From: Helicobacter sp. 11S02596-1
Lineage (GTDB): Bacteria > Campylobacterota > Campylobacteria > Campylobacterales > Helicobacteraceae
DNA length: 64,000 bases
Assembly: GCF_002272825.1 (NCBI RefSeq)
Contig: NZ_MLAM01000001.1
Coordinates: forward strand, 124,001-188,000
Reading direction: 5' to 3'
A program made the translations under genes and the position numbers. Position 1 is the first letter of the stretch. The number at the start of each line of letters is the position of its first letter. The notes below the pieces were generated by a model. That model saw only the letters and a list, made by a program, of their open reading frames with translations. It had not been told where the DNA came from and searched no databases. This document shows, one piece after another, positions 9,206-19,146 of the stretch.

Positions 9206-9699
9206 TATTTGATTACTCGGTTTGTTTTTACCAAAGTAAAAACAAACCTGAAGACCGCTTTTTGGTGGCAAGCCTCCAAACGCTCCTAAAGTAATCATCT
9301 CACACCCAGCCTTTGGCTGTGCGTTCAAGATAGGTTTCTAAGGTTTGGAAATCTTATCAGCTCGCAAGCCCAGCCAGCTACGCTTTTTAATCTTACATTG
9401 TATTGGGGGCGTGCAGGGGGAGGCGGGGTTCTAAAGGGGTGAGCTTTTACCCGCCCACCCAATAGCGCTTCGCAAGTCAGATAGGGTGGGTGGGAATTCC
9501 CATTCCCCTTTCTAGCGAGTATGAGAAAAAATTACTAGTTGCACGGCTATGGAAAAGAATCATTATTGTTTAAACGATTCACTGCGTGAATCTGAAGAAT
9601 ATTTCAAGAGGCAAAGCCTCGCTTCGCTCCTAAAAAGTATCTCAACCCGCCCATCTGAGTTATACCCTGCTAGCACACGATTATCAGCCCAATTTTTAG
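9206..9699 (+). repeat. Modular hairpin element, region B
   Basis: One compact copy of the element in the forward orientation, filling the 680-bp gap between pit and the NifU-like gene. It holds hairpin 1 (9219-9248, arms GGTTTGTTTTTAC and GTAAAAACAAACC), hairpin 2 (about 9255-9290), hairpin 3 of the ATCTC type (about 9298-9340), CTAAGGTTT, the GCTACGC core, a G/C-rich hairpin with CCCGCCCACCC and GGGTGGGTGGG arms (9450-9494) around the loop GCGCTTCGCAAG, and the spacer CTAGCGAGTATGAGAAA. A second hairpin 1 (9576-9592), hairpin 2 (GAGGC/GCCTC) and the terminus at 9665-9699 complete it. It is the best copy for defining the full unit. Confidence 0.85.
9665..9699 (+). repeat. Element terminus, inverted partner of 4707-4740
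   Basis: The 35 bases are an inverted copy of 4707-4740 with one added base. Together they bracket about 5 kb carrying yqhA, the CorC-like gene and pit. Confidence 0.85.
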
Positions 9700-9800
9700 A
9701 GATTTTGATAGCAACGACAAATACCTAGTAAATGATTACTTATCTTCTAAAATCATATTTACAAAAACACAAAAATTTATGCTATAAATCCCAAATTACC

Positions 9801-9806
9801 TATAAT
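9801..9806 (+). promoter_or_regulatory. Putative sigma-70-type -10 box for the nifU-like/murE run
   Basis: TATAAT lies 20 bp before the NifU-like start codon in AT-rich sequence downstream of region B. Helicobacter housekeeping promoters depend mainly on this box and have weak -35 sequences. The position is plausible only if the leader is very short. Confidence 0.4.
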
Positions 9807-9825
9807 TATCTACAAGGAGAAAGCG

Positions 9826-10092
9826 ATGTTTCCATTCAGCGATGAAGAACTCAAAAAGCCTGTAGAAAAGTCGATTCAAAAAATTCGCCCCACTCTCACG
9901 CTTGATGGCGGGGATATTACCTTGCTAGGGATCAAAAACGCCAAAGTATATGTTCGCCTTGAGGGGGCGTGCAGAAGTTGTTCTGCGAGTGCGAATACAC
10001 TCAAATTTGGGGTAGAAAAACAGCTCAAAACCGATATTCACCCCGATATTGAAGTCATCAATATCCCCGGTGGCGAAACAAAAAACTTCTAA
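9826..10092 (+). CDS. NifU C-terminal-domain protein (Nfu-type Fe-S scaffold/carrier)
   Basis: An 88-residue protein consisting only of the NifU C-terminal (Nfu) domain. The sequence carries LTLDGGDITLLG and the CxxC motif at C49 and C52 (GACRSCSASANTLK), the known site for a bridging [4Fe-4S] cluster in the family. Role: iron-sulfur cluster assembly or transfer in the cytoplasm. AAGGAG precedes the ATG. It is followed after 17 bp by an unknown gene and then murE, in the same order as H. pylori HP1492-HP1494. Confidence 0.92.
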   Translation: MFPFSDEELKKPVEKSIQKIRPTLTLDGGDITLLGIKNAKVYVRLEGACRSCSASANTLKFGVEKQLKTDIHPDIEVINIPGGETKNF

Positions 10093-10109
10093 AATTTCAA
10101 GGAGATTTG

Positions 10110-10724
10110 ATGGAAAATACATTTCAAATCAATAATAATCCTAAAAAACGAACTCTTATCAACAAAGGTTTCAAGGCTATTGGGAATGGGGCATACAAAA
10201 GTGCGCTGTTTTTGTTCTCTGAAGCACTTTTTTTGGACAAAGACGATTTGAGTGCGAAAATCGGTCTTTTTATCGCCGATATGGCGATGGAATTTCCCAG
10301 AGAAGCCAGTGGTTTTTATGAACTCTATCAAAACCTCATCGACACCCAGCCCCGTGCCAAAAGAACCAAAGTGCAAAAACAGATTTTAGAACTCATCGAT
10401 TCTTTTGATGCCAACCTCAACAAGATGGCACATATTCTCTATGATGAAGATGCTTTCAAAGCCGAAAGTATTGATGGGATTTTGTATAGAGATTTCAAGC
10501 AAATGTGCCAGAATAAAAACTTCAAAGAAATATTTCAAAATCTGATGTTTAGTAGCAAGATTATTTTCACCAACAAAAACGATTTTTATGATTTTTTGGA
10601 GCTTTTGGTAGAAAATGGTTTTTATGAGATGGCTATCAGCTATATCGAAAATATGCGCCATTTCACGCTTTATGATAAAAAAATCAACGAAATTCTCCAA
10701 AAGGCGGTCAGAAAAACCAAGTGA
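10110..10724 (+). CDS. Helicobacter conserved protein of unknown function (between nifU-like and murE)
   Basis: A 204-residue soluble protein without a domain I can name. The N-terminal part (residues about 18-60, GNGAYKSALFLFSEALFLDKDDLSAKIGL written in part as ALFLFSEALFLDKDD) looks like a single TPR-like helical pair. The rest is helical and rich in F, K and D. The chosen ATG has AAGGAG five bases upstream; a TTG three bases earlier is less likely. It overlaps murE by 4 bases, so the two are co-translated, and it sits in the same place as H. pylori HP1493. It could assist envelope synthesis, but nothing in the sequence shows this. Confidence 0.8.
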   Translation: MENTFQINNNPKKRTLINKGFKAIGNGAYKSALFLFSEALFLDKDDLSAKIGLFIADMAMEFPREASGFYELYQNLIDTQPRAKRTKVQKQILELIDSFDANLNKMAHILYDEDAFKAESIDGILYRDFKQMCQNKNFKEIFQNLMFSSKIIFTNKNDFYDFLELLVENGFYEMAISYIENMRHFTLYDKKINEILQKAVRKTK

Positions 10725-12121
10725 AAATAGCCAAACAGATTGCATACAACCACAAGGAATATTCTTTTTTGAGCGATGATACGAGGTGCGTGCTTAGTGA
10801 GCCAAATGTCTTGTTTGTTCGCACGAAGCAAAACGCAAGATTTGCAGATGAGATTGCCACCAAAGGGCTTGATATACTAGACGCAGGGGATCTAAAGCAC
10901 CATTTTAGTCTTACACCCAAAATCATCGGTATCACAGGGACGAATGGCAAAACCACCACCGCAGCTATTATTTATTCGATCCTCTTGGATATGGGGCATT
11001 CGTGTGCGTTGCTAGGCACGAGGGGGTTTTTTGCCAATGACAAACCAATCAAGCCAAAAGGGCTGACCACGCCCGGGGTTTTAGAACTCTATAAAGACAT
11101 AGAAACAGCCGCCTTGCTAGGTTGTGAATATTTTGTGATGGAAGTGAGTTCGCACGCCATCGAGCAAGAACGCATTGCGGGGCTAAGCTTTTGTGCGAAA
11201 ATCCTTACGAATATCACCAGCGACCATCTTGATTATCACAAAAGTTTGGAAGAATACATTCGGGTGAAAAATAGTTTTTTTGATGATGAAACGCTAAAAA
11301 TCATCAATCGTGATGAACCCAAAGCGCTTTTTAATCCCAAAAACGCCCGTGGCTATGCTATCAGCTCAAAAACCCATCTCAGCGTGAATGCTTACTCGCT
11401 CACTCAAGGGATTAGCGCGCATTTGAACTGGAAAGAAAACGCCAGCCTTTCTACCAAACAAAACGGGCAAAAAACACCCCAAACAACTATCGAAGAAACC
11501 CTGATCGATTCCCCGCTCTATGGGCTTCATAATCTTTATAATATCCTAGCAGCGCTTGCTTGTATCAAATGCCTGACCCAAGCCTCACTCCAAGATATTG
11601 CCAAACATCTTGAAAACTTCGCAGGCGTGAGTGGCAGGATGGAAGTCATCTCGCAAACCCCGCTTATCATTGTCGATTTTGCCCACACCCACGATGGGAT
11701 GAAGCAAATCTTTGAAAGCTTCAAATCCAAAAAAATCTCGGTAGTTTTTGGGGCTGGTGGGGATAGAGACAAAAGCAAACGCCCCAAAATGGGTGAATGT
11801 GCTACCAACTATGCCCAAAAAATCACCATCACTTCTGATAATCCACGCACAGAAGACCCTAATGCCATCATCAATGACATCCTTGCTGGTATCCCCCAAT
11901 CGTATTTAAAAGATTTCCCCCAAAACCATTCCCACCGCCTCACCATAGAACCCGATAGAAAAAAAGCCATCAAACAAGCCGTAAAGGAACAAATGCCTGA
12001 TGAAGTCTTGTTGATTTTGGGAAAAGGCGATGAGACTTGCCAAATCATCGCGGGGGAAAGCCATCATTTTGATGATAGAGAAATCGTGAGGGAGGCTTTA
12101 GCAGAACTAGGCAGGATTTAA
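10721..12121 (+). CDS. murE: UDP-MurNAc-tripeptide synthetase MurE
   Basis: Adds the third residue to the peptidoglycan stem peptide in the cytoplasm. The 466-residue Mur ligase has the P-loop GITGTNGKTTT near residues 67-77, the central ligase part with EVSSHAIEQ, and the C-terminal domain. The motif DNPR (in TSDNPRTEDP, about 373) is the known marker for meso-diaminopimelate specificity, which fits a Gram-negative wall. It starts at GTG inside the stop of the preceding gene (GTGA). Slightly longer than the H. pylori protein; the extra length is in a lysine/glutamine-rich loop near 235-260. Confidence 0.95.
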   Translation: MKIAKQIAYNHKEYSFLSDDTRCVLSEPNVLFVRTKQNARFADEIATKGLDILDAGDLKHHFSLTPKIIGITGTNGKTTTAAIIYSILLDMGHSCALLGTRGFFANDKPIKPKGLTTPGVLELYKDIETAALLGCEYFVMEVSSHAIEQERIAGLSFCAKILTNITSDHLDYHKSLEEYIRVKNSFFDDETLKIINRDEPKALFNPKNARGYAISSKTHLSVNAYSLTQGISAHLNWKENASLSTKQNGQKTPQTTIEETLIDSPLYGLHNLYNILAALACIKCLTQASLQDIAKHLENFAGVSGRMEVISQTPLIIVDFAHTHDGMKQIFESFKSKKISVVFGAGGDRDKSKRPKMGECATNYAQKITITSDNPRTEDPNAIINDILAGIPQSYLKDFPQNHSHRLTIEPDRKKAIKQAVKEQMPDEVLLILGKGDETCQIIAGESHHFDDREIVREALAELGRI

Positions 12122-12169
12122 GCCTTAAGCCCAAATCCGTTAGAATACCAAAAAATTAGAGGAGTTTTT

Positions 12170-13228
12170 ATGGAGACCATCAAAAAAATGGCGAATCAAA
12201 CTGACCATCAAACCATCGATGAAAGCCAAAAACAGGCAGGTTTTAGTCTATGGTGTGATTTTGTCGAAAGGGATTTTTTAGAAAATAACTTCAAAACCCT
12301 ATTGCAAAAAGAAGCCATCAAAGGCGCGACAAGTAATCCAAGCATTTTCGCCAATGCGATCTTGACCTCACCGGCCTACAAAAGCCAGCTCACCTCACTC
12401 AAAGGCAAAAAAGCCAAAGATATTTATGAAGCCCTTGCCATTGCAGACATCAAAAAAGCTGCTTCTATCCTCAAACCCTTATGGGAAGCCAACAAAGACA
12501 ATGGCTATATCAGTATCGAGATCGACCCGCTTCTAGGAGAAAATGCCCCCAAAAGTATCGATGAGGGCAAGAGACTTTTTCAAACCATAGACGCAGAAAA
12601 TGTGATGATAAAAGTCCCTGCCACAGAGGCGGGTTATGAGGTGATGGACGCACTTTTTAGGAGCAATATCTCCATCAATGCGACATTGATTTTTTCACCC
12701 CAGCAAGCAAAAATTTGTTCAGATATTTTTAAAAATGCCAAAACCTCCTCAGATTGCGAGCAAAATCGTGCGGTTATCAGTGTATTTGTATCGCGATTTG
12801 ATCGTGCAATCGATTCCCTCTTGCAAGAAAAATGCCCCGATTTGCAGACTAAAATCGGGATTTATAACGCAATGCAATGCTACCATCTCATCGAAGAAAA
12901 GCACGACCCATTCACCCGAACGCTCTTTGCCTCAACAGGTGTAAAAACCCCCGAACTCCCCAAAGACTACTACATTGACGCACTTTTGTTGGCTCATTGT
13001 ATCAACACCGCACCCCTTGATGCCATCCAAGCCTATATAGAAAACCCTGCAAAAACCTCATCCCATAAGCTAAAAACCCCCCTAAGCCCCAAAGATTTAG
13101 CAAGCCAAATGCAAAAAATCAAAAATCTAGGTATTGATATGCCTACCCTTTATAAAACCCTAATGCAAGAGGGTTTGGGAGCTTTTATTAAATCGTTTGA
13201 AGATTTATTGCGCACCATCTCTAGCTAA
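12170..13228 (+). CDS. tal: Transaldolase
   Basis: Transfers a dihydroxyacetone unit between sugar phosphates in the non-oxidative pentose phosphate pathway. The 352-residue protein matches the Helicobacter/Campylobacter Tal group: WCDFVERDFLE near residue 29, GATSNPSIF near 51, the Schiff-base lysine in MIKVPATEAG (about 147-150), and FVSRFD. AGAGGAG precedes the ATG. The first 25 residues are extra compared with short family members, so a downstream start (Met7) is possible. It sits between murE and rplY as in H. pylori HP1494-HP1496. TAGAAT about 25 bp upstream could be a -10 box. Confidence 0.93.
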   Translation: METIKKMANQTDHQTIDESQKQAGFSLWCDFVERDFLENNFKTLLQKEAIKGATSNPSIFANAILTSPAYKSQLTSLKGKKAKDIYEALAIADIKKAASILKPLWEANKDNGYISIEIDPLLGENAPKSIDEGKRLFQTIDAENVMIKVPATEAGYEVMDALFRSNISINATLIFSPQQAKICSDIFKNAKTSSDCEQNRAVISVFVSRFDRAIDSLLQEKCPDLQTKIGIYNAMQCYHLIEEKHDPFTRTLFASTGVKTPELPKDYYIDALLLAHCINTAPLDAIQAYIENPAKTSSHKLKTPLSPKDLASQMQKIKNLGIDMPTLYKTLMQEGLGAFIKSFEDLLRTISS

Positions 13229-13306
13229 AATTTCAAGCCTGATTTTAGAAACTTTAAAGCCTTTATTGGCTAAAATCAACGCTTTAATTTCACAAAAGGA
13301 TAAAAA

Positions 13307-13843
13307 ATGTTAGAAGGAATAATTAGAGAGAGTATTTCAAAGGCAAATGCCAAAGCCTTGAAGAATGATGGTTATCTAATTGCCAATATCTACGGCAAAG
13401 GGGTGGCAAATATTCATTGCGCTTTTAAAGTCAATGACTTTATCAAAACCATAAAGACAAAAACCACGTTGATTTTCCCCGTAAAAGTGGGCTCACAAAC
13501 CCTTGAAGTCGTCGTGCAAGAGTATCAAAAAGACCCCGTAACTAGCCAAATCATCCACGTTGATTTGCTCTTGGCTCAAAAAGGGGTAGTTTCCCGATAC
13601 AAAGTCCCTGTAAAAGTCAGCGGCACACCTGTCGGGCTAAAAAACAAAGGGGTTTTGTTGCTTTCAAAAAAACGGATCACCGTAGAAAGCGCACCTGAAA
13701 ATCTACCCGCAAGCTATGATATTGAAGTCTCCAAGCTCGATGTGGGCGATTCTGTTTTGGTTAGAGATTTGGCTGAAACCTCCCAAGTAAAGATCATCGA
13801 AAATCCATCTGTTGCTGTTGTGGGCGTTATCAAAGCCAAATAA
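13307..13843 (+). CDS. rplY: 50S ribosomal protein L25 (CTC family)
   Basis: A 178-residue long form of L25 that binds 5S rRNA. Residues about 1-90 are the L25 beta-barrel and about 95-178 are the CTC-type extension ([17 protein letters not shown]...[12 protein letters not shown]). AAGGA precedes the ATG. It is followed after 12 bp by pth, a common pair because both act in translation. A TAAAAT sequence near 13270 may serve as a -10 box. Confidence 0.95.
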   Translation: MLEGIIRESISKANAKALKNDGYLIANIYGKGVANIHCAFKVNDFIKTIKTKTTLIFPVKVGSQTLEVVVQEYQKDPVTSQIIHVDLLLAQKGVVSRYKVPVKVSGTPVGLKNKGVLLLSKKRITVESAPENLPASYDIEVSKLDVGDSVLVRDLAETSQVKIIENPSVAVVGVIKAK

Positions 13844-13855
13844 GCCAACAACATA

Positions 13856-14464
13856 ATGGCATCCCTTTTGATTGCAGGATTGGGGAATCCAGGCGCAAAA
13901 TACCAGCACACACGGCACAATATCGGTTTTGATATTTTAGATTCCCTCGCCTCAAATCTTGGGATTTGTTTTGATTTTTCTGTCAAATTTAACGCCCAAA
14001 TCGCAAAATTTCCCTCAAAAAATGTATTTTTATGCAAACCCCAAACATTTATGAATCTCTCTGGTGAGTCCATCGCCTCGTTGATGGGGTTTTACAAAAT
14101 CGAGATGTTATTTGTCGCCCACGATGATCTTGATTTGCCACTAGGTTGCGTGCGATTCAAAAAAGGTGGCTCAAGCGGAGGGCATAATGGTCTCAAATCC
14201 ATTGACAGCCTTTATGGGAGCGATTATTACCGCTTACGATTTGGGATTGGCAGGGATGAAAAAATCCCCGTGGTTGATTATGTCCTCCAAGCATTTGCTC
14301 CCGCAGAGTCTGAAGTCAAATCCCACACACTCAAGCACGCCACAGAAGCACTGGAGTTTTTCATCCAAAATAACGATTTTTCTTCCCTGCAAGGGCGTTT
14401 TAGTAAAAACATCAAGCCCGAAAATACTCAGCCCAAAAACATCGATTCAGAGGCATCGCAATGA
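13856..14464 (+). CDS. pth: Peptidyl-tRNA hydrolase
   Basis: Frees tRNA from prematurely released peptidyl-tRNA. The 202-residue protein shows the catalytic set of the family: N11 in GLGNPG, H21 in TRHNIGFD, the asparagine of FMNLSGES and the aspartate of HDDLDLPLG, plus GGSSGGHNGLKSI. The C-terminal 15 residues are a polar tail not needed for the fold. The start is close behind rplY with no strong ribosome site, which suggests coupling. It overlaps lptG by ATGA. Confidence 0.95.
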   Translation: MASLLIAGLGNPGAKYQHTRHNIGFDILDSLASNLGICFDFSVKFNAQIAKFPSKNVFLCKPQTFMNLSGESIASLMGFYKIEMLFVAHDDLDLPLGCVRFKKGGSSGGHNGLKSIDSLYGSDYYRLRFGIGRDEKIPVVDYVLQAFAPAESEVKSHTLKHATEALEFFIQNNDFSSLQGRFSKNIKPENTQPKNIDSEASQ

Positions 14465-15525
14465 TTTTTCGATTCGTGGGGTATTATTATCTCAAATATG
14501 TTTTTATTATTTTTTGTGCGCTTGAGATGTTTTTTATCAGTATTGACAGCCTCAAATATGTCGATAAATTCCCCGATTCTGCCAACCTCGCCATCTTGTT
14601 TTTTGTCTATGATGGGCTTTATGCGCTCAATTACACCCTGCCAATATCCTTGCTTTTGGGGTTGGTGATTTTTTATATCAGTATGATCAAATCCAACCAA
14701 TACACCGCCTTGCTCGCCATCGGTTTTTCCAAAAAAGCCGTGCTAAAACCCATCCTTATCATCAGTTTATTGTTTAGTCTAGGGTATATCGGTTTGAATG
14801 CCACCCCCTTTGTATATGCCCAAGAAAAGGCAGAGGCGATCATCTATCAGGGCAATTTTTCAAATACCACAGAAGATTTGCTAGTCAAATACGGGCAAGA
14901 TTATGTTTATTTTGGCAAGATTTATCCGATCCTGCAAAAAGCCCAAAACATCAAAATTTTCCAGCTCCAAGATAGTGTTTTAAAATCCTTTACCCAAGCA
15001 GAAACCGCGCATTTTCAAAACGGCTATTGGGTGCTTCAAAATGCCAGTATTTCCACGCTTCCAGAAGTCTTTTTGCTCGGTAGCAAGGGGCTAGGTATCA
15101 CACATCTTGAAGAGTTAAAAATCCTCAAAGGCTTCCGCCCAAAAATCCTAGATACGATCTATCAAAACAAACCCTCTGTATCCATCGTTGATGCGGTCCA
15201 ATCCCTCGTGATATTGAAACATCAAAATGCCGGTAGCGAAAAAGTGCGTGCAATGCTTTATAGCTTTATTTTGATTCCCTTTTTTGTGCCATTGACTGCG
15301 ATGATTATCGCCTATTACACCCCGAGTTTGGCACGATATGGCAACTTAGCGTTGCTAAGCTTTGAATTTATTGTGATTTCACTTGTGATCTGGGGATTAT
15401 TTTTTGCGCTAGGCAAACTTAGTATCAGCGGGCTATTTTTACCCGAAATAGGGATTTTAGCCCCTTTGGGTATCCTAGCTATCGTTGCTTTTTGGTATTT
15501 TGGAAAAATCAACCATCGCACCTAG
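14461..15525 (+). CDS. lptG: LPS export permease LptG-type (YjgP/YjgQ family)
   Basis: Inner-membrane subunit that, with LptB and LptF, extracts lipopolysaccharide. The 354 residues have the family plan: membrane helices at about 10-35, 45-75 and 95-115, a periplasmic beta-jellyroll about 120-260, then three helices (about 265-350). The opening FRFVGYYYLKYV is typical. It overlaps pth by 4 bases. The ATPase partner lptB is at 56332-57054 in this window. LptF is a related alternative, but the H. pylori neighbour order (HP1498) favours LptG. Confidence 0.85.
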   Translation: MIFRFVGYYYLKYVFIIFCALEMFFISIDSLKYVDKFPDSANLAILFFVYDGLYALNYTLPISLLLGLVIFYISMIKSNQYTALLAIGFSKKAVLKPILIISLLFSLGYIGLNATPFVYAQEKAEAIIYQGNFSNTTEDLLVKYGQDYVYFGKIYPILQKAQNIKIFQLQDSVLKSFTQAETAHFQNGYWVLQNASISTLPEVFLLGSKGLGITHLEELKILKGFRPKILDTIYQNKPSVSIVDAVQSLVILKHQNAGSEKVRAMLYSFILIPFFVPLTAMIIAYYTPSLARYGNLALLSFEFIVISLVIWGLFFALGKLSISGLFLPEIGILAPLGILAIVAFWYFGKINHRT

Positions 15526-15554
15526 CCCAAAAAAATACTTTTAGCCCGTTTGGA

Positions 15555-16664
15555 CTAGCTATGCAGATGGGAATTATCCTGGGTAGGCTGGATACTTTGA
15601 TTATCAGCCAATTTTTCTTCTTCAACTTTTTTTAGAAATTCTATCAAAGCAAGCGCGGCTTTGACATAGGCTTTGGCACTAAATGACTCAGGATCAAAAA
15701 ATACAATCGGCTTCCCGCTATCGCCACCCTCTCTGACCTTTGGCTCTAAAGGGATTTCTGCAAGGATATTGGTATGGTATTTTTTGGCGATGACTTCACT
15801 CGTGCCTTTGCCAAAAATGTCGTATTCTTTCCCGCAATCTGGGCAAACAAACCCGCTCATATTTTCAATCACTCCTGCGATAGGGATATGGAGCTTCACA
15901 AACATATCCAAGCTCCTTGAGCTATCATCTAGGCTTACTTGTTGGGGTGTGGTAACCGTAATCCCCGCACTCACCGGGACACTTTGTGCCATACTCAATT
16001 GCGCATCGCCTGTGCCTGGAGGCATATCCATCACCAAAATATCCAAATCGCTCCATAGCACATCGGTAAGCATTTGCTCGATAGCACGCATCAGCATTGG
16101 ACCTCGCCAAATCAAGCTTTGGCCCTCTTCATACAAGACCCCCATACTCATCATCTCCACACCAAATGCTTTCAGCGGGATCAGTCTTTTCCCGCTACTA
16201 TCGACATTTGGCTTCTGTGTATTGAGTCCAAGCATTCTAGGAATATTGGGGCCATAAACATCCGCATCGAGCAAGCCAACTTTTTTGCCTTGCTGGGCTA
16301 ATGCGATAGCGATATTGGCACTCGTGGTGCTCTTGCCCACACCGCCCTTGCCCGAACTTATCATTACAAAATGCTTGATTTGCGGGGCGAGATTTTTGGT
16401 GATGGGGGCTTGGCTTTGGGGTTTGGGCGGGGTTTTAATATCGATTTGGCATTCTTTGATCCCTAGTGCAGAGACCTTTGCTTTGATTTCTTTTTGGAGT
16501 TCTTCACAAACCTCTGGCGCACTCGATGGGATCTCTAGCAAAAGTGCCAATCTATCCTCGTGCAATGTGATGTTTTTGAGAAAACCAAAGCTCACAATAT
16601 CTTTTTCAAAATTGGGGTATATAATCGTTTTTAGTGTTTCTAGTATTGTATCTTGCGTGATCAT
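15555..16664 (-). CDS. mrp: Mrp/ApbC-type P-loop iron-sulfur carrier
   Basis: ATP-binding protein of the Mrp/NBP35 group that delivers Fe-S clusters. Residues about 5-80 are a MIP18/DUF59 domain. A proline/glutamine linker follows, then the deviant Walker [11 protein letters not shown] near 104-113, the Walker B segment [11 protein letters not shown], and the cluster-binding CxxC in [11 protein letters not shown] (about 275). The start has AAGGAACG before the ATG. Hairpin 1 of region C lies about 30 nt upstream of the start codon and would be part of the mRNA leader unless transcription starts inside it. The gene converges on lptG. Confidence 0.94.
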   Translation of the reverse strand: MITQDTILETLKTIIYPNFEKDIVSFGFLKNITLHEDRLALLLEIPSSAPEVCEELQKEIKAKVSALGIKECQIDIKTPPKPQSQAPITKNLAPQIKHFVMISSGKGGVGKSTTSANIAIALAQQGKKVGLLDADVYGPNIPRMLGLNTQKPNVDSSGKRLIPLKAFGVEMMSMGVLYEEGQSLIWRGPMLMRAIEQMLTDVLWSDLDILVMDMPPGTGDAQLSMAQSVPVSAGITVTTPQQVSLDDSSRSLDMFVKLHIPIAGVIENMSGFVCPDCGKEYDIFGKGTSEVIAKKYHTNILAEIPLEPKVREGGDSGKPIVFFDPESFSAKAYVKAALALIEFLKKVEEEKLADNQSIQPTQDNSHLHS

Positions 16665-16683
16665 TTTCGTTCCTTTTATATTA

Positions 16684-17640
16684 TTTTTTTACTCGGTTCA
16701 GTTTTATAAAACTGAACCTGAAGATCATTCCGCAGGGCAAAGCCCCGCTACATTCCTAAAGTAACCATCTCATACCCAAAGCGTTGCTTTGGGTATTCGA
16801 GATAAGTTTTATCGGTGTTGATTCGCTTTAGCAAATCTGAAGACCCACTCCGCAAGATGTAAAATCTTGCTTCATTCCTAAAGTTTTTTGACCCACCCAC
16901 CCGAGTTATGCCCTGCATTCGCAGGGACATCAACCCGTTTTCTAAGGTTTCTATTCACAAACCAATATCAAACCCAGCCTGCTTTATTCTTTATTTTTTT
17001 ATCTATGCAGGGGGCGGGTTCTACCTGCGAAGCGTCGCCCGCCCCCTTGCAACAATCGGGTGGGTGGGTCAGAAACCCACTGCACGCCCCCTTAGTGGGC
17101 GAGATGACAGGGCGTAGCGGACTGGGTTTGTGAGCGGATAGGATTTTAAAGCCATCTAAGGTTTGAAATTCTGAACCGCCTTGCCTTTGTCGTTGCTTGT
17201 GTGCTGTGAAAAATCGCAAACTTGGTTGCAGTAGTGTAACCGCCGATTTTTCGCAAGGAGACACAAGCAAGCGACTTCCCCTCCCATCGTTTAAATGTCC
17301 TGCCGAAAAGGAGCGGAGGCTTATTCTTTTCGTGGGTTAAACAACGGGCGGGCGGGTGAAATTTCTTTTGCGATAAGAAAGCTTAAAGCATTAGAAAAGC
17401 TTACAGGCGAAAGCCTCATAAACATTATGCCTACTCGGTTTGTTTTAGAAAAACAAACCTGAAGACCACTACAGCAGGCAAAGCCTTGCTTCACTCCTAA
17501 AGTTATCATTTCACACCCAAGCAGTGCTTGTGTGTTGGAAATAGGTTTCTAAGGTTTCCACTTGATTCACGTTGTAAATCTAAAGACCACTTCGGGCGGT
17601 TAGCTACCCTACATTCATTTTCTAAAAATGCAGAAATCTT
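16684..17640. repeat. Modular hairpin elements, region C (mosaic, between mrp and thiC 3' end)
   Basis: About 1.1 kb without a gene. Forward hairpin-1 copies lie at 16695-16718 (arms GGTTCAGTTTTA/TAAAACTGAACC), 16820-16837, 17437-17459 and 17564-17580. Hairpin 3 of the ATCTC type is at about 16768-16805 and one of the ATTTC/GAAAT type at 17508-17542. A perfect 9-bp G/C hairpin (arms 17010-17018 and 17038-17046) stands between a forward core (about 16953-17009) and a reversed core (about 17071-17150), giving a larger palindrome. Module M occupies about 17165-17410. ACCCACCCACCC and its variants occur at 16891-16902, 17058-17069 and 17346-17357. The last 140 bp before the thiC end hold nothing I recognise. 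Confidence 0.8.
17165..17410 (+). repeat. Module M, left copy (inverted relative to 19340-19590)
   Basis: A hairpin-rich block of about 245 bp. It contains GCTTGTGTGCTGTGAAAAAT, a variable interior, then CGATTTTTCGCAAGGAGACA and CAAGCAAGCGACTTCCCC. A second hairpin follows with CGAAAAG/CTTTTCG arms around GCGGAGGCTTATT. The same order is found on the opposite strand at 19340-19590 with clear but incomplete identity. The two copies flank thiC. Confidence 0.8.
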
Positions 17641-17777
17641 ATAATGCAATCAAGCTTAATTACCCATAAACCCCGGGTATTTTTACAAAAATACCCCAAT
17701 TGTTTGACTTTATAGGTTTCAAATCCTCACAAATCCAGCACAAACGACAAGCGAGAAAGCCAGCTCAAACCCACTTA

Positions 17778-19130
17778 TTAAACTTGGGTTTGTGGCTCTT
17801 GGGCGTATTCTTTAAAAATATCTTGACTGATTTTATAGCTACAAAATTTTGGCCCGCACATCGAACAAAATTCTGCTTCTTTGAAAACTTCTTGAGGTAG
17901 CCCCTCATCGTGGTATTCCCTCGCCCTTTCAGGGTCCAAAGCCAGCTCAAATTGTCTGTTCCAATCAAATCCATAGCGTGCATCACTCATCGCATCATCC
18001 CTATCTCTCGCCCCTACCCTGCCACGAGCGATGTCTGCAGCGTGTGCGGCTATCTTATAAGCCAAAATACCCTCCCTGACATCTTTGGCATTTGGCAAGC
18101 CCAGATGTTCCTTTGGGGTAACATAACACAACATCGCTACGCCTTTCCACGCCGCCACACACGCCCCAATCGCACTAGCGATATGGTCATACCCCGCTGC
18201 AATATCTGTTACCAAAGGACCCAATACATAAAACGGGGCTTCGTTGCAGTATTCTTTTTGGAGCTTGACATTGCGCTCGATTTGATTGAGTGGCACGTGT
18301 CCAGGACCCTCGATCATCACCTGCACATCGGCTTCATAGGCTCGTCTGGCAAGCTCGCCTAATACCTTGAGCTCTGCAAATTGTGCCTCATCGCTCGCAT
18401 CGGCTAAGCAACCTGGTCGCAAAGAATCCCCCAAGCTCAAGCTCACATCGTATTCCTGACAGATTTTCAAAATCTCATCATACGCCTCATAGAATGGATT
18501 TTGCTTGTGATAGTGCATCATCCAGCTTGCCATCAAGCTCCCACCCCGACTCACGATCCCCATTTTTCTTCGGCTCACATAGGGCATATGCTCAAGCAAA
18601 AACCCACAATGGATCGTAAAATAGCTCACACCTTGTTGGGCTTGCTTCTTTAGCACCTCAAGCATCACATCAATATCGAGCTTCATCACGTCATTTTTGA
18701 CATCGTGGAGGATTTGATACATCGGAACCGTCCCGATTGGCACGCTAGAAGCCCCAATGATTGCCTCTCTGATTTTATCGAGATTCCCGCCAGTAGAGAG
18801 ATCCATCACGGTGTCTGCACCATATTTGATCGAAACTTTGAGCTTTTCGACTTCTTCATCGATCGAATTAATAATCGCAGAACTCCCGATATTTGCATTG
18901 ATTTTTGTCTTCAAAGCCACGCCAATCCCCATCGGCTCAAGATTGGTATGATTGATATTTGCCGGGATAATCAGCCTGCCTTTTTCCACTTCCTTACGCA
19001 CACTTTCAGCGCTCAAATTTTCCTTATTGGCGATGTATTCCATCTCGGGAGTGATCAGCCCTTTTTTAGCATAATATAATTGTGTTTTGATTTTATCATT
19101 TTTGCGTTGTTCTACCCATTTTTTTCTCAT
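17778..19130 (-). CDS. thiC: Phosphomethylpyrimidine synthase ThiC
   Basis: Radical SAM enzyme that makes the HMP-phosphate half of thiamine from aminoimidazole ribotide. The 450-residue protein has the conserved core ([41 protein letters not shown]) and the C-terminal cluster motif CSMCGPKFC (C-x2-C-x4-C), which holds the [4Fe-4S]. Length fits the short bacterial form lacking the long N-terminal extension. AGGAGCTAAAATG supports the start. No TPP riboswitch is visible upstream; instead hairpins 2 and 1 of region D lie directly before the start codon. Other thiamine genes are not in the window. The gene stands alone between inverted copies of module M. Confidence 0.96.
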   Translation of the reverse strand: MRKKWVEQRKNDKIKTQLYYAKKGLITPEMEYIANKENLSAESVRKEVEKGRLIIPANINHTNLEPMGIGVALKTKINANIGSSAIINSIDEEVEKLKVSIKYGADTVMDLSTGGNLDKIREAIIGASSVPIGTVPMYQILHDVKNDVMKLDIDVMLEVLKKQAQQGVSYFTIHCGFLLEHMPYVSRRKMGIVSRGGSLMASWMMHYHKQNPFYEAYDEILKICQEYDVSLSLGDSLRPGCLADASDEAQFAELKVLGELARRAYEADVQVMIEGPGHVPLNQIERNVKLQKEYCNEAPFYVLGPLVTDIAAGYDHIASAIGACVAAWKGVAMLCYVTPKEHLGLPNAKDVREGILAYKIAAHAADIARGRVGARDRDDAMSDARYGFDWNRQFELALDPERAREYHDEGLPQEVFKEAEFCSMCGPKFCSYKISQDIFKEYAQEPQTQV

Positions 19131-19146
19131 TTTAGCTCCTAAAGAT

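Noticed and set aside
9206-9699. Integron attC sites or a cassette array
   Set aside because: Hairpins with constant ends and variable stems resemble attC, but the RYYYAAC/GTTRRRY ends and extrahelical bases are missing, genes between copies are ordinary housekeeping genes, and no integrase is present.
16888-17509. Short open frames inside region C
   Set aside because: They run through hairpin modules, lack ribosome sites and change frame between sister copies, so they are chance frames in repeat DNA.
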